A stretch of 64,000 nucleotides of DNA from JAJDFU01 sp964641965 (GTDB lineage Bacteria > Bacteroidota > Bacteroidia > Chitinophagales > Saprospiraceae): contig CAZXLD010000002.1 in assembly GCA_964641965.1 (NCBI GenBank), forward strand, positions 124,001 through 188,000, read 5' to 3'. The notes below the pieces were generated by a model, which was given only the letters and a program-made list of their open reading frames with translations, searched no databases and was not told where the DNA came from. Below are positions 44,835 to 54,078 of the stretch, in pieces. Made by a program: the position numbers and the translations under genes. Numbering within the stretch: position 1 is the stretch's first letter; every line of letters starts with the position of its first letter.

Positions 44835-46113
44835 AGGCCTCTTCTAATAATTCCAGCGCCCTATCAATTTCCTCCTCCAAATTATAGATATGCACACTGT
44901 GGCGCAGCAGTTCGCTCCCAACAGATCGAGGTTGAAGCCGTCCCTTTTTCCACAAATACTTCTGCAACTCAGGACCTGTCATCCCTTCCAGCTTATAAGT
45001 GGTTATGCCCGCACACAGGTTGGTATGAGTAGAGGAAAGGATGGAAATGTTGGGGTTTTGATTCAGGCCCGCTCTAAGTCGGTCACCGAGTTCTTTGATC
45101 CGATTGAGCCAGCGGTCCTCCCCAATGGTTCGGTAAAAGTCAACAGCCGCCTCCAGTCCAACCAGTAGGGAGGGATTTCCAGTGCCGTATTGCATAAGCC
45201 GAAAACCATGGTCCGTCTCATGATCCCAATTATAACTTGCCAAGGTGGTCCAGATCATGGGAGCACTTTCGGACCGGATGTATAGTAAACCGTTACCGGC
45301 TGGAGCCAATAACCATTTGTGGAGACTCGAGTAGTAAGCATCGCAACCTAGCTCCTTTACATCCACCTTTATTTGCCCAACTGCCTGCGCCCCGTCAATT
45401 ACCGTGAAAATGCCCTTTTCCCTGGCGATCGAACAAATTTCTTTGATGGGCATCACGATCCCATACACTGAAACAATGTGGGGAATAGCTATGACCTTGG
45501 TTTTAGAGGTTATTTGTGCGGTTACTGCATCCACAATAGCTTGTGAATCGTTGACCGGAGGATGAATTTTAGCCTGCTTATAGATACATCCTTTTCGCTT
45601 GGCCATAAGTTGCCAGATCCCGAATCCACCCCCATGCTCCTGATTGGTATTGATCAATTCATCTCCTGCTTTAAGGTCAAGGCCATTACCGATAAAGTTC
45701 ATCCCAAAAGTGGCATTTTGGGTGAGCGCGATTTCTTTGTAATCGGCATTGAGGATACTTCCCAGCTTTTCCCGTAATTGTCGCTCTTCAAAATAACCCG
45801 ACAAGAGTTGTGGTCCTTCTCCTTTATAATCGGTTTCAGCTGCATGGACCGCCTTATGGTGCATGTCCTCAATAACCTTGTTCAAAACGAAAGAAGGCTG
45901 TGGCCCAAGTGTTCCGTTGTTGAAGTAAGTTTGCCCTTCTGCCAACGGAAATTGTAAGCGAATAGCCTTCCAGTAATCCTGCTCCGGCAGTGATGCCAAT
46001 TGCTTTATTGTCGAAAGGGAAGTCAATGGCCGCAGGTCGTGCTTTAGGCCCATAAGGGGTAAGCCGGCAGCAGAAAATGCAGCGTGGTGAAGGAATTGCC
46101 TGCGGGAACGCAT
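44833..46113 (-). CDS. Tat-exported class V aminotransferase-like PLP enzyme
   Basis: The start at 46113 gives 426 residues and a twin-arginine signal, SRRQFLHHAAFSAAGLPLMG; a more distal ATG at 46170 only adds 19 residues in front. The mature part is a fold-type I PLP enzyme of the class V group (isopenicillin N epimerase and cysteine desulfurase relatives): His160 for ring stacking (QEHGGG), Asp240 in VIDGAQAVGQ, and the Schiff-base Lys266 in SSLHKWLLAP. Export of a folded PLP protein through Tat implies a periplasmic or surface role. The substrate is unknown. It lies convergent to the LytTR gene, with the TetR gene upstream on the same strand. Confidence 0.85.
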   Translation of the reverse strand: MRSRRQFLHHAAFSAAGLPLMGLKHDLRPLTSLSTIKQLASLPEQDYWKAIRLQFPLAEGQTYFNNGTLGPQPSFVLNKVIEDMHHKAVHAAETDYKGEGPQLLSGYFEERQLREKLGSILNADYKEIALTQNATFGMNFIGNGLDLKAGDELINTNQEHGGGFGIWQLMAKRKGCIYKQAKIHPPVNDSQAIVDAVTAQITSKTKVIAIPHIVSVYGIVMPIKEICSIAREKGIFTVIDGAQAVGQIKVDVKELGCDAYYSSLHKWLLAPAGNGLLYIRSESAPMIWTTLASYNWDHETDHGFRLMQYGTGNPSLLVGLEAAVDFYRTIGEDRWLNRIKELGDRLRAGLNQNPNISILSSTHTNLCAGITTYKLEGMTGPELQKYLWKKGRLQPRSVGSELLRHSVHIYNLEEEIDRALELLEEA

Positions 46114-46258
46114 TGGAAACAGATTTGGTAAGTACTTGGGAAAATAAGGAAATCTCTTGATAGCCAGCATTCATTAAACTCGGCCATCAGGAATACGAAT
46201 TCAGCCTGGGATAAGTGCAGGGGAAAAGGCCCTCTACTTTGTGCAGCTATCTCCGTCC

Positions 46259-46840
46259 TCAGTCCAAAACAGACAGCCCTTCCTGGATGGAAGCTTTTAG
46301 TTCCTCGACTGGTGGTTGCGTTTTAGATACTACCTGTAAGCCATTGTAAAAGGTGAATATGAAGCTAGCCAGGCTGGCCGGGTCTTTTTGGGACGAGATT
46401 TCTCCTCGAGCAATGGCTCTCTGAATTTCTTCTTTGAAAAAAGTGATGAATCCTTCGCGATTGGCGGCCAGAATTTTAAGAATGGAATTGTTGCCCGGTA
46501 ACTGTTCAGTAGTTGTATTGACAACCAGGCACCCTCTGCAGGCATTGCCTTGAAGCACATCCGAAATTCCTTGGAGGAATAGTTGCTCCAAACCGACTTT
46601 GAAAGAATTCGCTTCCTGCAAGCAGGATCGGACCATAGCCTCGCTGCCTTGACGATATTTTGCGAAAGCTTGCTCAAAAAGGGCTTCCTTCCCTCCGAAT
46701 GTATCGTAGAGACTTGCTCTGTTTATCCCGAGCTGATCAACTAAGTCCTGAATCGAAGTAGCCTGATATCCCTTTTCCCAGAATAGCTCCATTGCTTTTT
46801 CCAGTACAAGATCTTGATCGAATGATTTAGGACGAGGCAT
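46259..46840 (-). CDS. TetR/AcrR-family transcriptional repressor
   Basis: A 193-residue regulator. The N-terminal helix-turn-helix reads TSIQDLVDQLGINRASLYDTFGGKEALF (about 27-54), characteristic of the AcrR/YxaF-type subgroup. The C-terminal ligand domain has an extra cysteine pair in GNACRGCLV. It is divergent from the gamma-carboxylase-like gene, and the 222-base space holds tandem palindromic operators, so it probably represses that gene and itself. The aminotransferase-like gene lies downstream on the same strand, 145 bases away. Confidence 0.92.
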   Translation of the reverse strand: MPRPKSFDQDLVLEKAMELFWEKGYQATSIQDLVDQLGINRASLYDTFGGKEALFEQAFAKYRQGSEAMVRSCLQEANSFKVGLEQLFLQGISDVLQGNACRGCLVVNTTTEQLPGNNSILKILAANREGFITFFKEEIQRAIARGEISSQKDPASLASFIFTFYNGLQVVSKTQPPVEELKASIQEGLSVLD

Positions 46841-46941
46841 AAAATACTTTTGGGATGTCTCGGAATTAAGGGCTGTTTTTCCAACTCCTCATTTTTCAAG
46901 TAAGTTTATCCTTGGGCTCTCAAGCACTAAAATAAGATACA

Positions 46942-46967
46942 GAACGATCGTTCCAGAAATATCGTTC
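46942..46967. promoter_or_regulatory. Tandem TetR operator candidates
   Basis: GAACGATCGTTC at 46942-46953 is a perfect 12-base palindrome. A second site GAAATATCGTTC at 46956-46967 matches it at 10 of 12 positions, with its start 14 bases after the first. Both lie between the divergent TetR and gamma-carboxylase-like genes, where a TetR dimer pair would be expected to bind. Confidence 0.7.
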
Positions 46968-47062
46968 AACAATGGCGATGATTTTTAGCCAAAAGATCTT
47001 GCGAGGTATTTTGCGTACTAATCCATCAGAAGTATTTTCCGGTTTAACGCAGCAAGTGTACC

Positions 47063-48469
47063 ATGAAATTCTTGTTTAAGCCGATTGATCCCTCCTCCTT
47101 GGTTTTATTCCGAGTGGTGTTTGGCTTGCTAGGATTTGGAGATGTGCTTGGTATTTGGATCTATTATCATTTAATGGTAGATGCTTTCCACCCTGACCGA
47201 TTCCAGTTTCGGTACATTGGATTTGAGTGGTTGCCCACCTTCTATGACCCCTGGATGTCCATTCTGATCCTTTCCATTGCTTTGGCAGGCTTATTGGTTG
47301 CCTTGGGCTGGTGGTATAAATGGGCAAGTTGGTATTTCGCCTTTGGATTTACCTACCTTTTTTTATTGGAAAAGTCTGCCTACCTCAACCATGCCTATCT
47401 ATTTGCCTGGATTGCCTTTTTAATGCCCTTCTTCCCGTTAGACCGTACCTTTTCGTTACGCGTTCGACGCTATCCGGAGTTGAGGGTGGATCAAGTTCCT
47501 TATTGGCCCTTGTTTTTGCTTCGGTTCCTCATGGGGCTGGTCTATTTTTATGGGGGTATAGCCAAGGTAAATCCGGATTGGTTGCGAGCGGTTCCCTTGA
47601 ATTTGTGGATGTCTGCGCGAGGAGATATGGCAGTTATTGGACCTATTCTGGCACAAGATTGGGTGCCATGGCTCATGGCTTACGGAGGTTTATTCCTTGA
47701 TCTCATGGCTCCTTTTTTGCTATTGAGCCGGTATACTCGTCCCTGGATATTTTTATTTATTCTAGGTTTTCATTTCTCGAATAGCCTGATATTCAATATA
47801 GGAATTTTCCCAACCTTGTCGATCACCCTTTCTGCCTTGTTTTTTCGGCCTGACTTCCCGAAGCAGATCATTCAATGGTTTAACAAACGCTGGTCCTGGT
47901 TTAATCGGCAGTTGGTTTCAAGGGGCGACGAATTAGATCGAGAGACCTTGTCAAAGCCGTTGTGGCATTGGCAGCCTCAATGGAAGTCCGTCATTACGAT
48001 GGGTATCCTGGTTTTAATGTTGATTCATCTGGTACTTCCGTTACGGCATCTTCTTTTTCCAGGCCAGGTTACCTGGACAGAAGAGGGGCATAGGTATGCA
48101 TGGCGAATGATGCTTCGCACGAAGTGGGGAGTAGGAACCTTCGTGCTGAAAGAACCCAATACCGATTGGAAAGAGCGGGTGGAATTGGAGGAGCATCTGT
48201 GGGACCGACAGTTGAGGAAACTGCATACTCATCCGGATATGGTTTGGCAATTTGCTCAATACTTACGCCGGCTGCACCAGGATGAACATCCCGGAGTGCA
48301 GGTATTTGCAGAAATTCGAGTAAAATTAAATGACTACCCCCTCCAATGGTACATTGATCATGAAGTTGATTTGGGTCAGGTATCCTGGTCCTTTTGGAAA
48401 CCCTCCCCCTGGATCAAACCGGCAGAGTTTGATCGCAGTTGGTCCCGGCTTCTGCCCGATAAGGATTAA
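47063..48469 (+). CDS. Vitamin K gamma-carboxylase-like HTTM membrane protein
   Basis: A 468-residue protein whose first 300 residues form a multi-helix HTTM domain, the membrane core shared with vitamin K-dependent gamma-glutamyl carboxylase. It has the family pattern LEKSAYLNHAYL with Lys104 and Asn109-His110; in the animal enzyme a lysine in this region is the catalytic base. Charged loops (DRTFSLRVRRYPE) alternate with helices. A soluble C-terminal part of about 140 residues (KWGVGTFVLKEP) resembles the carboxylase's extramembrane domain but is shorter than the full animal form. Bacterial members are poorly characterised; whether it carboxylates glutamate is unproven. Controlled probably by the divergent TetR. 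Confidence 0.8.
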   Translation: MKFLFKPIDPSSLVLFRVVFGLLGFGDVLGIWIYYHLMVDAFHPDRFQFRYIGFEWLPTFYDPWMSILILSIALAGLLVALGWWYKWASWYFAFGFTYLFLLEKSAYLNHAYLFAWIAFLMPFFPLDRTFSLRVRRYPELRVDQVPYWPLFLLRFLMGLVYFYGGIAKVNPDWLRAVPLNLWMSARGDMAVIGPILAQDWVPWLMAYGGLFLDLMAPFLLLSRYTRPWIFLFILGFHFSNSLIFNIGIFPTLSITLSALFFRPDFPKQIIQWFNKRWSWFNRQLVSRGDELDRETLSKPLWHWQPQWKSVITMGILVLMLIHLVLPLRHLLFPGQVTWTEEGHRYAWRMMLRTKWGVGTFVLKEPNTDWKERVELEEHLWDRQLRKLHTHPDMVWQFAQYLRRLHQDEHPGVQVFAEIRVKLNDYPLQWYIDHEVDLGQVSWSFWKPSPWIKPAEFDRSWSRLLPDKD

Positions 48470-48480
48470 TAAACGCTTCG

Positions 48481-49125
48481 TTAAACTTCGAGCACACTAT
48501 CGCCCGCCAACACAAATACGCGATCGCCATTCACTGGTTTTATGGAAGAAAGACCAGTGAAGGTCCCAAAGGCGGGTAGTATGCCTCCTACAGCTCCAAA
48601 ATAAAAGCAAGGGACCCGCTTTCGTTGCCTTCCAAGTCCCTTCAGCATTACTCCTGGATGTAGATGTCCGGCAAGATTGTACAAGCTTTCCGGACTGGTT
48701 GATATCGGATGGTGGGTAAGCCAGAAGGGACCAATTGCCAAGCCTTCCGCATGAACTTTAAGGCCTGCCTCCTGATAACAATGTGTCGGTAGAATATCAT
48801 GGTTGCCCTGGATCAATTGAAACCGGATATTCGAAAATTGTTGGGTTAACTGGACAAGATCTTCCCATTCCGGATTGTACTCACTGTGAAATAAGTCTCC
48901 AAGAAAATAGACGCTATTGGGTTTTAGGTCGAACAGAAGTGATTGCAGCCGATCCCAATTGGCATCAGAGGCAGCTATAGGCACCGGAATTCCAGCACGA
49001 CGGAAGTGGTTGATCTTCCCCAGGTGAAGATCTGCCAGAAACAAGACTTGCTCTTCTTCCCAGTAAATAGCTCGGAATGGATGTAGCCAAAGTGTGGCCT
49101 CCTTAAATTGGAAAGAAGTCATCAA
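48481..49125 (-). CDS. pdeM: Ligase-associated DNA damage response endonuclease PdeM
   Basis: A 214-residue calcineurin-fold metallophosphoesterase. The metal-binding motifs appear in order: DLHLGK (Asp32, His34), GDLFHS (Asp77), GNHD (107-110), and GHLHPG (153-158), with HHP at 138-140. The spacing and the FLADLHLGK start are those of PdeM, which travels with the ligase-associated helicase at 24.9-27.4 kb. It is convergent with the gamma-carboxylase-like gene, 11 bases apart, and its usual ligase and exonuclease partners are not here. Confidence 0.88.
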   Translation of the reverse strand: MMTSFQFKEATLWLHPFRAIYWEEEQVLFLADLHLGKINHFRRAGIPVPIAASDANWDRLQSLLFDLKPNSVYFLGDLFHSEYNPEWEDLVQLTQQFSNIRFQLIQGNHDILPTHCYQEAGLKVHAEGLAIGPFWLTHHPISTSPESLYNLAGHLHPGVMLKGLGRQRKRVPCFYFGAVGGILPAFGTFTGLSSIKPVNGDRVFVLAGDSVLEV

Positions 49126-49176
49126 TCAGATGATTAAAAAATGAGCTTGGGCAAAAGTAATGCTGAAATAGCTGTC

Positions 49177-50805
49177 CTACGAAGGAGACAGGCTTTGCTT
49201 GTACTGATCAAGGAAGGTTTGAAGTTTTTGTTCACTTTTTCCAGCATCCACTGGATGGTCTGACTCTGGCTGTCCAGGCAACTTTTCCACATAAATAGAG
49301 GATGAAGGAAAGGCAAAACTAATTCCGAGCTCTTCGGCTAACCTAATGGATGCCAACATGATTTCTTGGCGTGCCTTCAATTCATCCGACCAGCCCGGCA
49401 CATTAAAGAAAATATAGAAAAGAATGTCCAAGGAGGATCCACTAAACTGATTTAGATGAATTTCGAAGTAGTCTTTACGGGTCTTGGGATGCGCAGATAC
49501 GATTCCACGCAGGCCTTCGACATATTTTTCAATCAGATCCGGGGGGGTGTCATAAGTTATTGAAATATGAGTTTTGAATCTTCGAAAATGGCGCAATCCA
49601 TAGTTATTGATATTCATGTTGGCCAGTTTACCGTTGGGGACATAGATCAGGGAATTGGCAAAGGTTCGGATCCGGGTAGCCCGTACTCCGATCTCTTCAA
49701 CAGTTCCATCTACATCCTCAAAATTCACCCAGTCCCCTATCTGAAAAGGACGGTCCAAGAAAAGAGTAATGGAGCCGAATAAATTCTGAGCGGTGTCCTT
49801 AGCTGCAAGGGCCAGGGCAAGTCCTCCAATGGAAAGTCCTGCAATCAAAGCAGTTATATCAATATTGAAAGCTCGAAATACCTGAATCACAACTGCTCCG
49901 ATGATCAGCAATTGCAGGAGCGTTTTAATTATGGGTACTAATTGGTCATCAAGTCGGCTTTCGGTCGAACTGGTGACTCTTCGGATGTACAACACTAAAA
50001 TATCTACCACCTTTAGTAGGATAAACAGGACCATAAGGGTAGTAAACACCCAGGTGGTTTTATTGGCTACGTCGGCGGCTTGAGGCGGTAATAGTAAACT
50101 GGGCTGGAATATTTTAAAGAATCGAAGTACCAAAATAACAGAAGCATAGCGAGCCAGCTGGTTAATCGTCTCAATAGGTACCAGATTCGGATCAATCTTG
50201 AACTTACTAAGGCGTCGGAATAGGTTTTTTAATAAAAAATTCAGGATTATAAATATGACAACCCCAATACTCAACATGATAAATATGCCGGTATACTGCC
50301 ATATAGCGAGACCAAAGATTTTCTTTTGGCCAAACTTTGGGAAAAGACTGATTAAAAAATCAGAACCAAACGGATACAGGTTTTTATGTAAATTCGGGAT
50401 AGCGCCCACGGTTTCTTGAGAGTAATACCACTTCCCATTCCTCTTTTCGAGGTAGACTTGAGGCAGTTCTACCGGAAAAGGGATATAAATTGACTCATTT
50501 GAGACGGTATCCATATAGTTTGGATCGTCTGGAAGCGTGCCTATCCGTACGTACACCTTAGCATCTAAAATCTGTTTAAGTAAGACTGCTGTTTTGGAAG
50601 CGTCCATAGAGTCCGGGACTCCTGCCAAGGTTCTTGCTGCTTTGGCTGGATCGTAGCTTTCTTCCTGGAGATAATTTAGATGCACCAGCATGGTCTGTTT
50701 GGGGCTCTCCTGCGTTATTGGAAGGTCCGGATTTTGTCCATGCAGCGAAACGGCTGTCCAGAGACATACAAGTATTAAGGGTAACGAATTTCTTAGTTGG
50801 AACAT
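49177..50805 (-). CDS. MscS-family mechanosensitive channel
   Basis: A small-conductance mechanosensitive channel with an added exported N-terminus. ATG at 50805 starts a signal peptide (MFQLRNSLPLILVCLWTAVSLHGQ), giving 542 residues; a TTG at 50826 is an alternative. About 130 periplasmic residues follow, then helices around 165-330, the pore helix GLSIGGLALALAAKDTAQNLFGS, and the MscS beta domain with QIGDWVNFEDVDGTVEEIGVRATRIRT. It vents solutes on hypo-osmotic shock. Divergent from the subtilase gene with 192 bases between starts. Confidence 0.92.
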   Translation of the reverse strand: MFQLRNSLPLILVCLWTAVSLHGQNPDLPITQESPKQTMLVHLNYLQEESYDPAKAARTLAGVPDSMDASKTAVLLKQILDAKVYVRIGTLPDDPNYMDTVSNESIYIPFPVELPQVYLEKRNGKWYYSQETVGAIPNLHKNLYPFGSDFLISLFPKFGQKKIFGLAIWQYTGIFIMLSIGVVIFIILNFLLKNLFRRLSKFKIDPNLVPIETINQLARYASVILVLRFFKIFQPSLLLPPQAADVANKTTWVFTTLMVLFILLKVVDILVLYIRRVTSSTESRLDDQLVPIIKTLLQLLIIGAVVIQVFRAFNIDITALIAGLSIGGLALALAAKDTAQNLFGSITLFLDRPFQIGDWVNFEDVDGTVEEIGVRATRIRTFANSLIYVPNGKLANMNINNYGLRHFRRFKTHISITYDTPPDLIEKYVEGLRGIVSAHPKTRKDYFEIHLNQFSGSSLDILFYIFFNVPGWSDELKARQEIMLASIRLAEELGISFAFPSSSIYVEKLPGQPESDHPVDAGKSEQKLQTFLDQYKQSLSPS

Positions 50806-50997
50806 GTTATCCGGTTTTTTTGCCAAAATGACAACGAACGCGAATTGATGACTAAAAAAGGCAGAGGCGCCAGTACCAGGAACTGGTTGAATGTCGTAAT
50901 TGGGATTGAATCGGTTAAACTATTCCTTCAGAACAATCCTCCTTTACGGAATCACTGGCATTTGTGGGGATCCGCTTCTGTAGAGCTAACTAATCCT

Positions 50998-53900
50998 ATG
51001 ATCTGCGACCTTCTAGCGACACCCCTCCGCTTGCGCATTCAAATATATTGGGTTGTCTTGATTTTTTCTATGTTGACTCCCCCTTCATTTCTTGGAGGGC
51101 AGGGCTATGCACCAGATCAATTATTGATCAAATTAGAGCCTGGGGCCAGGGTAAGCCAATGGATGCAAGGGGAAGGTCGAGGTTTTGATACGCGTTACGG
51201 AATGCGGTTAAAAAAAACACTATCCCATGAGGTGGGTATTTGCCTGCTCACTTTTGATGAAAGGCGCATTTCGGCTCCCAAACTCCTGAATCTGTTGAGG
51301 AAGGATCCCATGGTAAGTGCAGTTCAATTAAATCATCAGGTAACCTGGCGGCAGCGCGAGCCAAATGACCCGCTCTGGGGATCTCAATGGCAATTCGAAA
51401 ATACCGGTCAAAATGGGGGTACTGCTGATGCGGACATTGATGCAACAGACGCATGGACCATCACCCAAGGTGGAGTCACAGCCAATGGAGATACCATCGT
51501 TGTATGCGTAATCGATCAAGGAATCGATCCCAAGCATCAGGATTTTGGAGACAACCTCTGGGTGAATCGGGCTGAAATACCGGATAACGAAATAGACGAC
51601 GATAATAATGGGTATGTTGACGATTACAGGGGATGGAGCATTATCACGGACAATGATCAAGTCGATGGCGGTCAACACGGTACTGCTGTAAGTGGAATAG
51701 TTGGGGCGCGTGGAGACAATGATTTGGGTATTACAGGGGTAAATTGGCGGGTAAAGATCATGGTGGTTAAAAACGATTTCATTACGAATGAGGCCGCTGT
51801 TATTGAAGCTTATGCCTATCCGTTAGCACTCCGCAAACGATATAATGAAACTAATGGCCAGGAAGGGGCATTCGTAGTCGCTACCAACGCTTCCTGGGGA
51901 GTTACATTCGGTCGGCCTGAGGATGCTCCGCTTTGGTGTGCCTTGTACGACAGTTTGGGGGCTGCGGGTATTCTCAATATAGGAGCCACAGAGAATTTGA
52001 ATATTAATGTAGACCTTGAGGGTGATCTTCCTACGGCTTGTCCAAGTGATTTTTTGATTTCGGTTACCAGTACGAATCGAAATGATCAGAAAACTGGTAA
52101 CGCTGCTTTTGGTCGATTAGCCATTGACTTGGGAGCGCCGGGCGAAGCCGTTTTTACAGCTAGTTCAGGCAATTCATATACAACGATTAGCGGTACTTCA
52201 TTTGCAGCTCCAGCAGTAGCAGGAGCAGTGGGTCTGTTGTATGCCAATCCTTGCCCTTCCTTCGCAGATTTTATTAAACAGAATCCTGCCGGAACCGCTC
52301 GGCTGGTAAAACAAGCCATCTTGAATGGGGTAGATAAGACCCCGGCATTAGATACCCTTGTTCGAAGTGGTGGAAGACTCAACCTGTATAATAGCTTGGA
52401 ACAATTATTGGAAAGCTGCCAAGGTTGCCTATTGCCTTACGATCCAAGGGCTACTGAAGTATCCGATTCCTCAGCGCTGATCAGTTGGGAGTATGCCAAT
52501 ACGGTTCAGCGAGTAGATCTTCGTTTTCGACTGCAAGGGGAAGGCCAATGGCAGGAAGAAACGGCTGTAACGGCCCCTTTTGCCTTAGCTGACCTGGATG
52601 CCTGCAGTACTTATGAAGTTCAATTCAAGACCTTTTGTGCGTCCGGCAATTCTGGTTATGGTCCCTCCTTATTGGTAACCACCGAGGGCTGTTGTTTTGC
52701 ACCCTCCGGACTCAGTTTGGATATGGTGGATACCTTTTCGATGGATATTTCCTGGGATACAGTTGAAGCGGCTGTGGCCTATGTGGTTAGATACAAAACC
52801 GACCTGACAAGTGTATGGGATAGCATAACGACCAACGAATCCAGCTTAACGATTACCGACCTGGGAATTTGTACTTACTACGAAGTCCAGGTTCGTTCTG
52901 CATGCACCAAGTCTGCTCCATTGGCGTGGAGTTCCCCCTTGCAGGTGCGCACTTTGGGCTGCGGGGCATGTACCGACCTGGAGTACTGTGCCGTGAGGGA
53001 TATTGATGCAGTGCAGGAATGGATACAAAGTGTACGTCTACATACCTTATTCAACGAATCCGGTCCTAATGGTGGGTATGGTGATTTTACCTCGCTAGCT
53101 GCCCTCACCTTAAAAAAGGATACTGCCTATTCGATCGAATTGGTCCCTGGCTTCGAAGATGTTCCGTTTCAGGAGTTTTTCCGGGTTTGGATGGACTTTA
53201 ACCGCGACGGCCTTTTTTCCGAGAACGAATTGTTGTTTCGATCGGATACTGCAAGCACAGAAGCTGTAAGTGGAACAATAACTATTCCCGCTACCGGTAC
53301 ACCAGGTTCGGTTCGAATGCGGATTGGAATGCGATTTAGAGACCTTTTGCCTACAGAAGGCTGTAAAACACTTCCGGGAGGTTTCGGAGAATACGAAGAC
53401 TATTGTGTAGAGATCCTTGGCGAGGATAATGCGTGTTCTCCTCCGGAGGGCTTCACCGTAATTGGTGATCCGGACGAAGCAGTGGGTTTTCGATGGAACG
53501 CCTCCTCGGAAGAGTCTTCCTATTTAATCAGGATCGATACGATCCTGGATGGCGAAGCAAGAGGTGCAGGTTCTTTATTCTCGGTGAATACCAATGAATT
53601 CATTATCCCTACCGAGTTGTATACTTGTAATTTTATTTTCTTGGCCGAAGTACAAGCCGTGTGCGGTACACGCGAAAGTTATCCATCAGCTCCAATTCGG
53701 TTTCGGTTGCCCTGCGTGAATAACAGTCCAACCCTTCCATCCCCGGAAAGCGAGTCAATTCGGGTTTTCCCCAACCCTGCCAACCGGAATAATGTAAATC
53801 TTGATCTCTCTTTACCACATCCTCAATCACGCGCCACTTTGGAATTATTTCGGTTGGATGGGCGGGTCGTCTACAAACAGATACTGTCTATACCAGCCGG

Positions 53901-54009
53901 TAACTCGGTGCATACATTGTCCATACCAGCGGCAACAAGCGGGGTGCTTGTTTTGCGACTGCTGCTCGACGATGGTACTCCCCTTCATACGCGGCTTGTT
54001 ATCCAATAG
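50998..54009 (+). CDS. Subtilase (S8) with FN3, GEVED and T9SS sorting domains
   Basis: A secreted protease of about 1003 residues from the ATG at 50998, chosen because it begins a signal peptide; in-frame starts at 50848 and 50797 would add 50 and 67 residues. The S8 triad is Asp173 (VCVIDQGID), His227 (GGQHGTAVSG) and Ser401 (ISGTSFAAP). Two fibronectin type III repeats follow (about 485-640), then a GEVED domain ending GEYEDYCVEI, a third FN3-like region, and a C-terminal type A sorting domain (IRVFPNPANRNN). The last marks export by the type IX system and attachment to the surface. Confidence 0.92.
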   Translation: MICDLLATPLRLRIQIYWVVLIFSMLTPPSFLGGQGYAPDQLLIKLEPGARVSQWMQGEGRGFDTRYGMRLKKTLSHEVGICLLTFDERRISAPKLLNLLRKDPMVSAVQLNHQVTWRQREPNDPLWGSQWQFENTGQNGGTADADIDATDAWTITQGGVTANGDTIVVCVIDQGIDPKHQDFGDNLWVNRAEIPDNEIDDDNNGYVDDYRGWSIITDNDQVDGGQHGTAVSGIVGARGDNDLGITGVNWRVKIMVVKNDFITNEAAVIEAYAYPLALRKRYNETNGQEGAFVVATNASWGVTFGRPEDAPLWCALYDSLGAAGILNIGATENLNINVDLEGDLPTACPSDFLISVTSTNRNDQKTGNAAFGRLAIDLGAPGEAVFTASSGNSYTTISGTSFAAPAVAGAVGLLYANPCPSFADFIKQNPAGTARLVKQAILNGVDKTPALDTLVRSGGRLNLYNSLEQLLESCQGCLLPYDPRATEVSDSSALISWEYANTVQRVDLRFRLQGEGQWQEETAVTAPFALADLDACSTYEVQFKTFCASGNSGYGPSLLVTTEGCCFAPSGLSLDMVDTFSMDISWDTVEAAVAYVVRYKTDLTSVWDSITTNESSLTITDLGICTYYEVQVRSACTKSAPLAWSSPLQVRTLGCGACTDLEYCAVRDIDAVQEWIQSVRLHTLFNESGPNGGYGDFTSLAALTLKKDTAYSIELVPGFEDVPFQEFFRVWMDFNRDGLFSENELLFRSDTASTEAVSGTITIPATGTPGSVRMRIGMRFRDLLPTEGCKTLPGGFGEYEDYCVEILGEDNACSPPEGFTVIGDPDEAVGFRWNASSEESSYLIRIDTILDGEARGAGSLFSVNTNEFIIPTELYTCNFIFLAEVQAVCGTRESYPSAPIRFRLPCVNNSPTLPSPESESIRVFPNPANRNNVNLDLSLPHPQSRATLELFRLDGRVVYKQILSIPAGNSVHTLSIPAATSGVLVLRLLLDDGTPLHTRLVIQ

Positions 54010-54078
54010 TAAGGTCTGGCAATTACCTCCTATTTATTAGCTTTAAGGGATTCGGATTATTCAATTAACCTTATCTAC

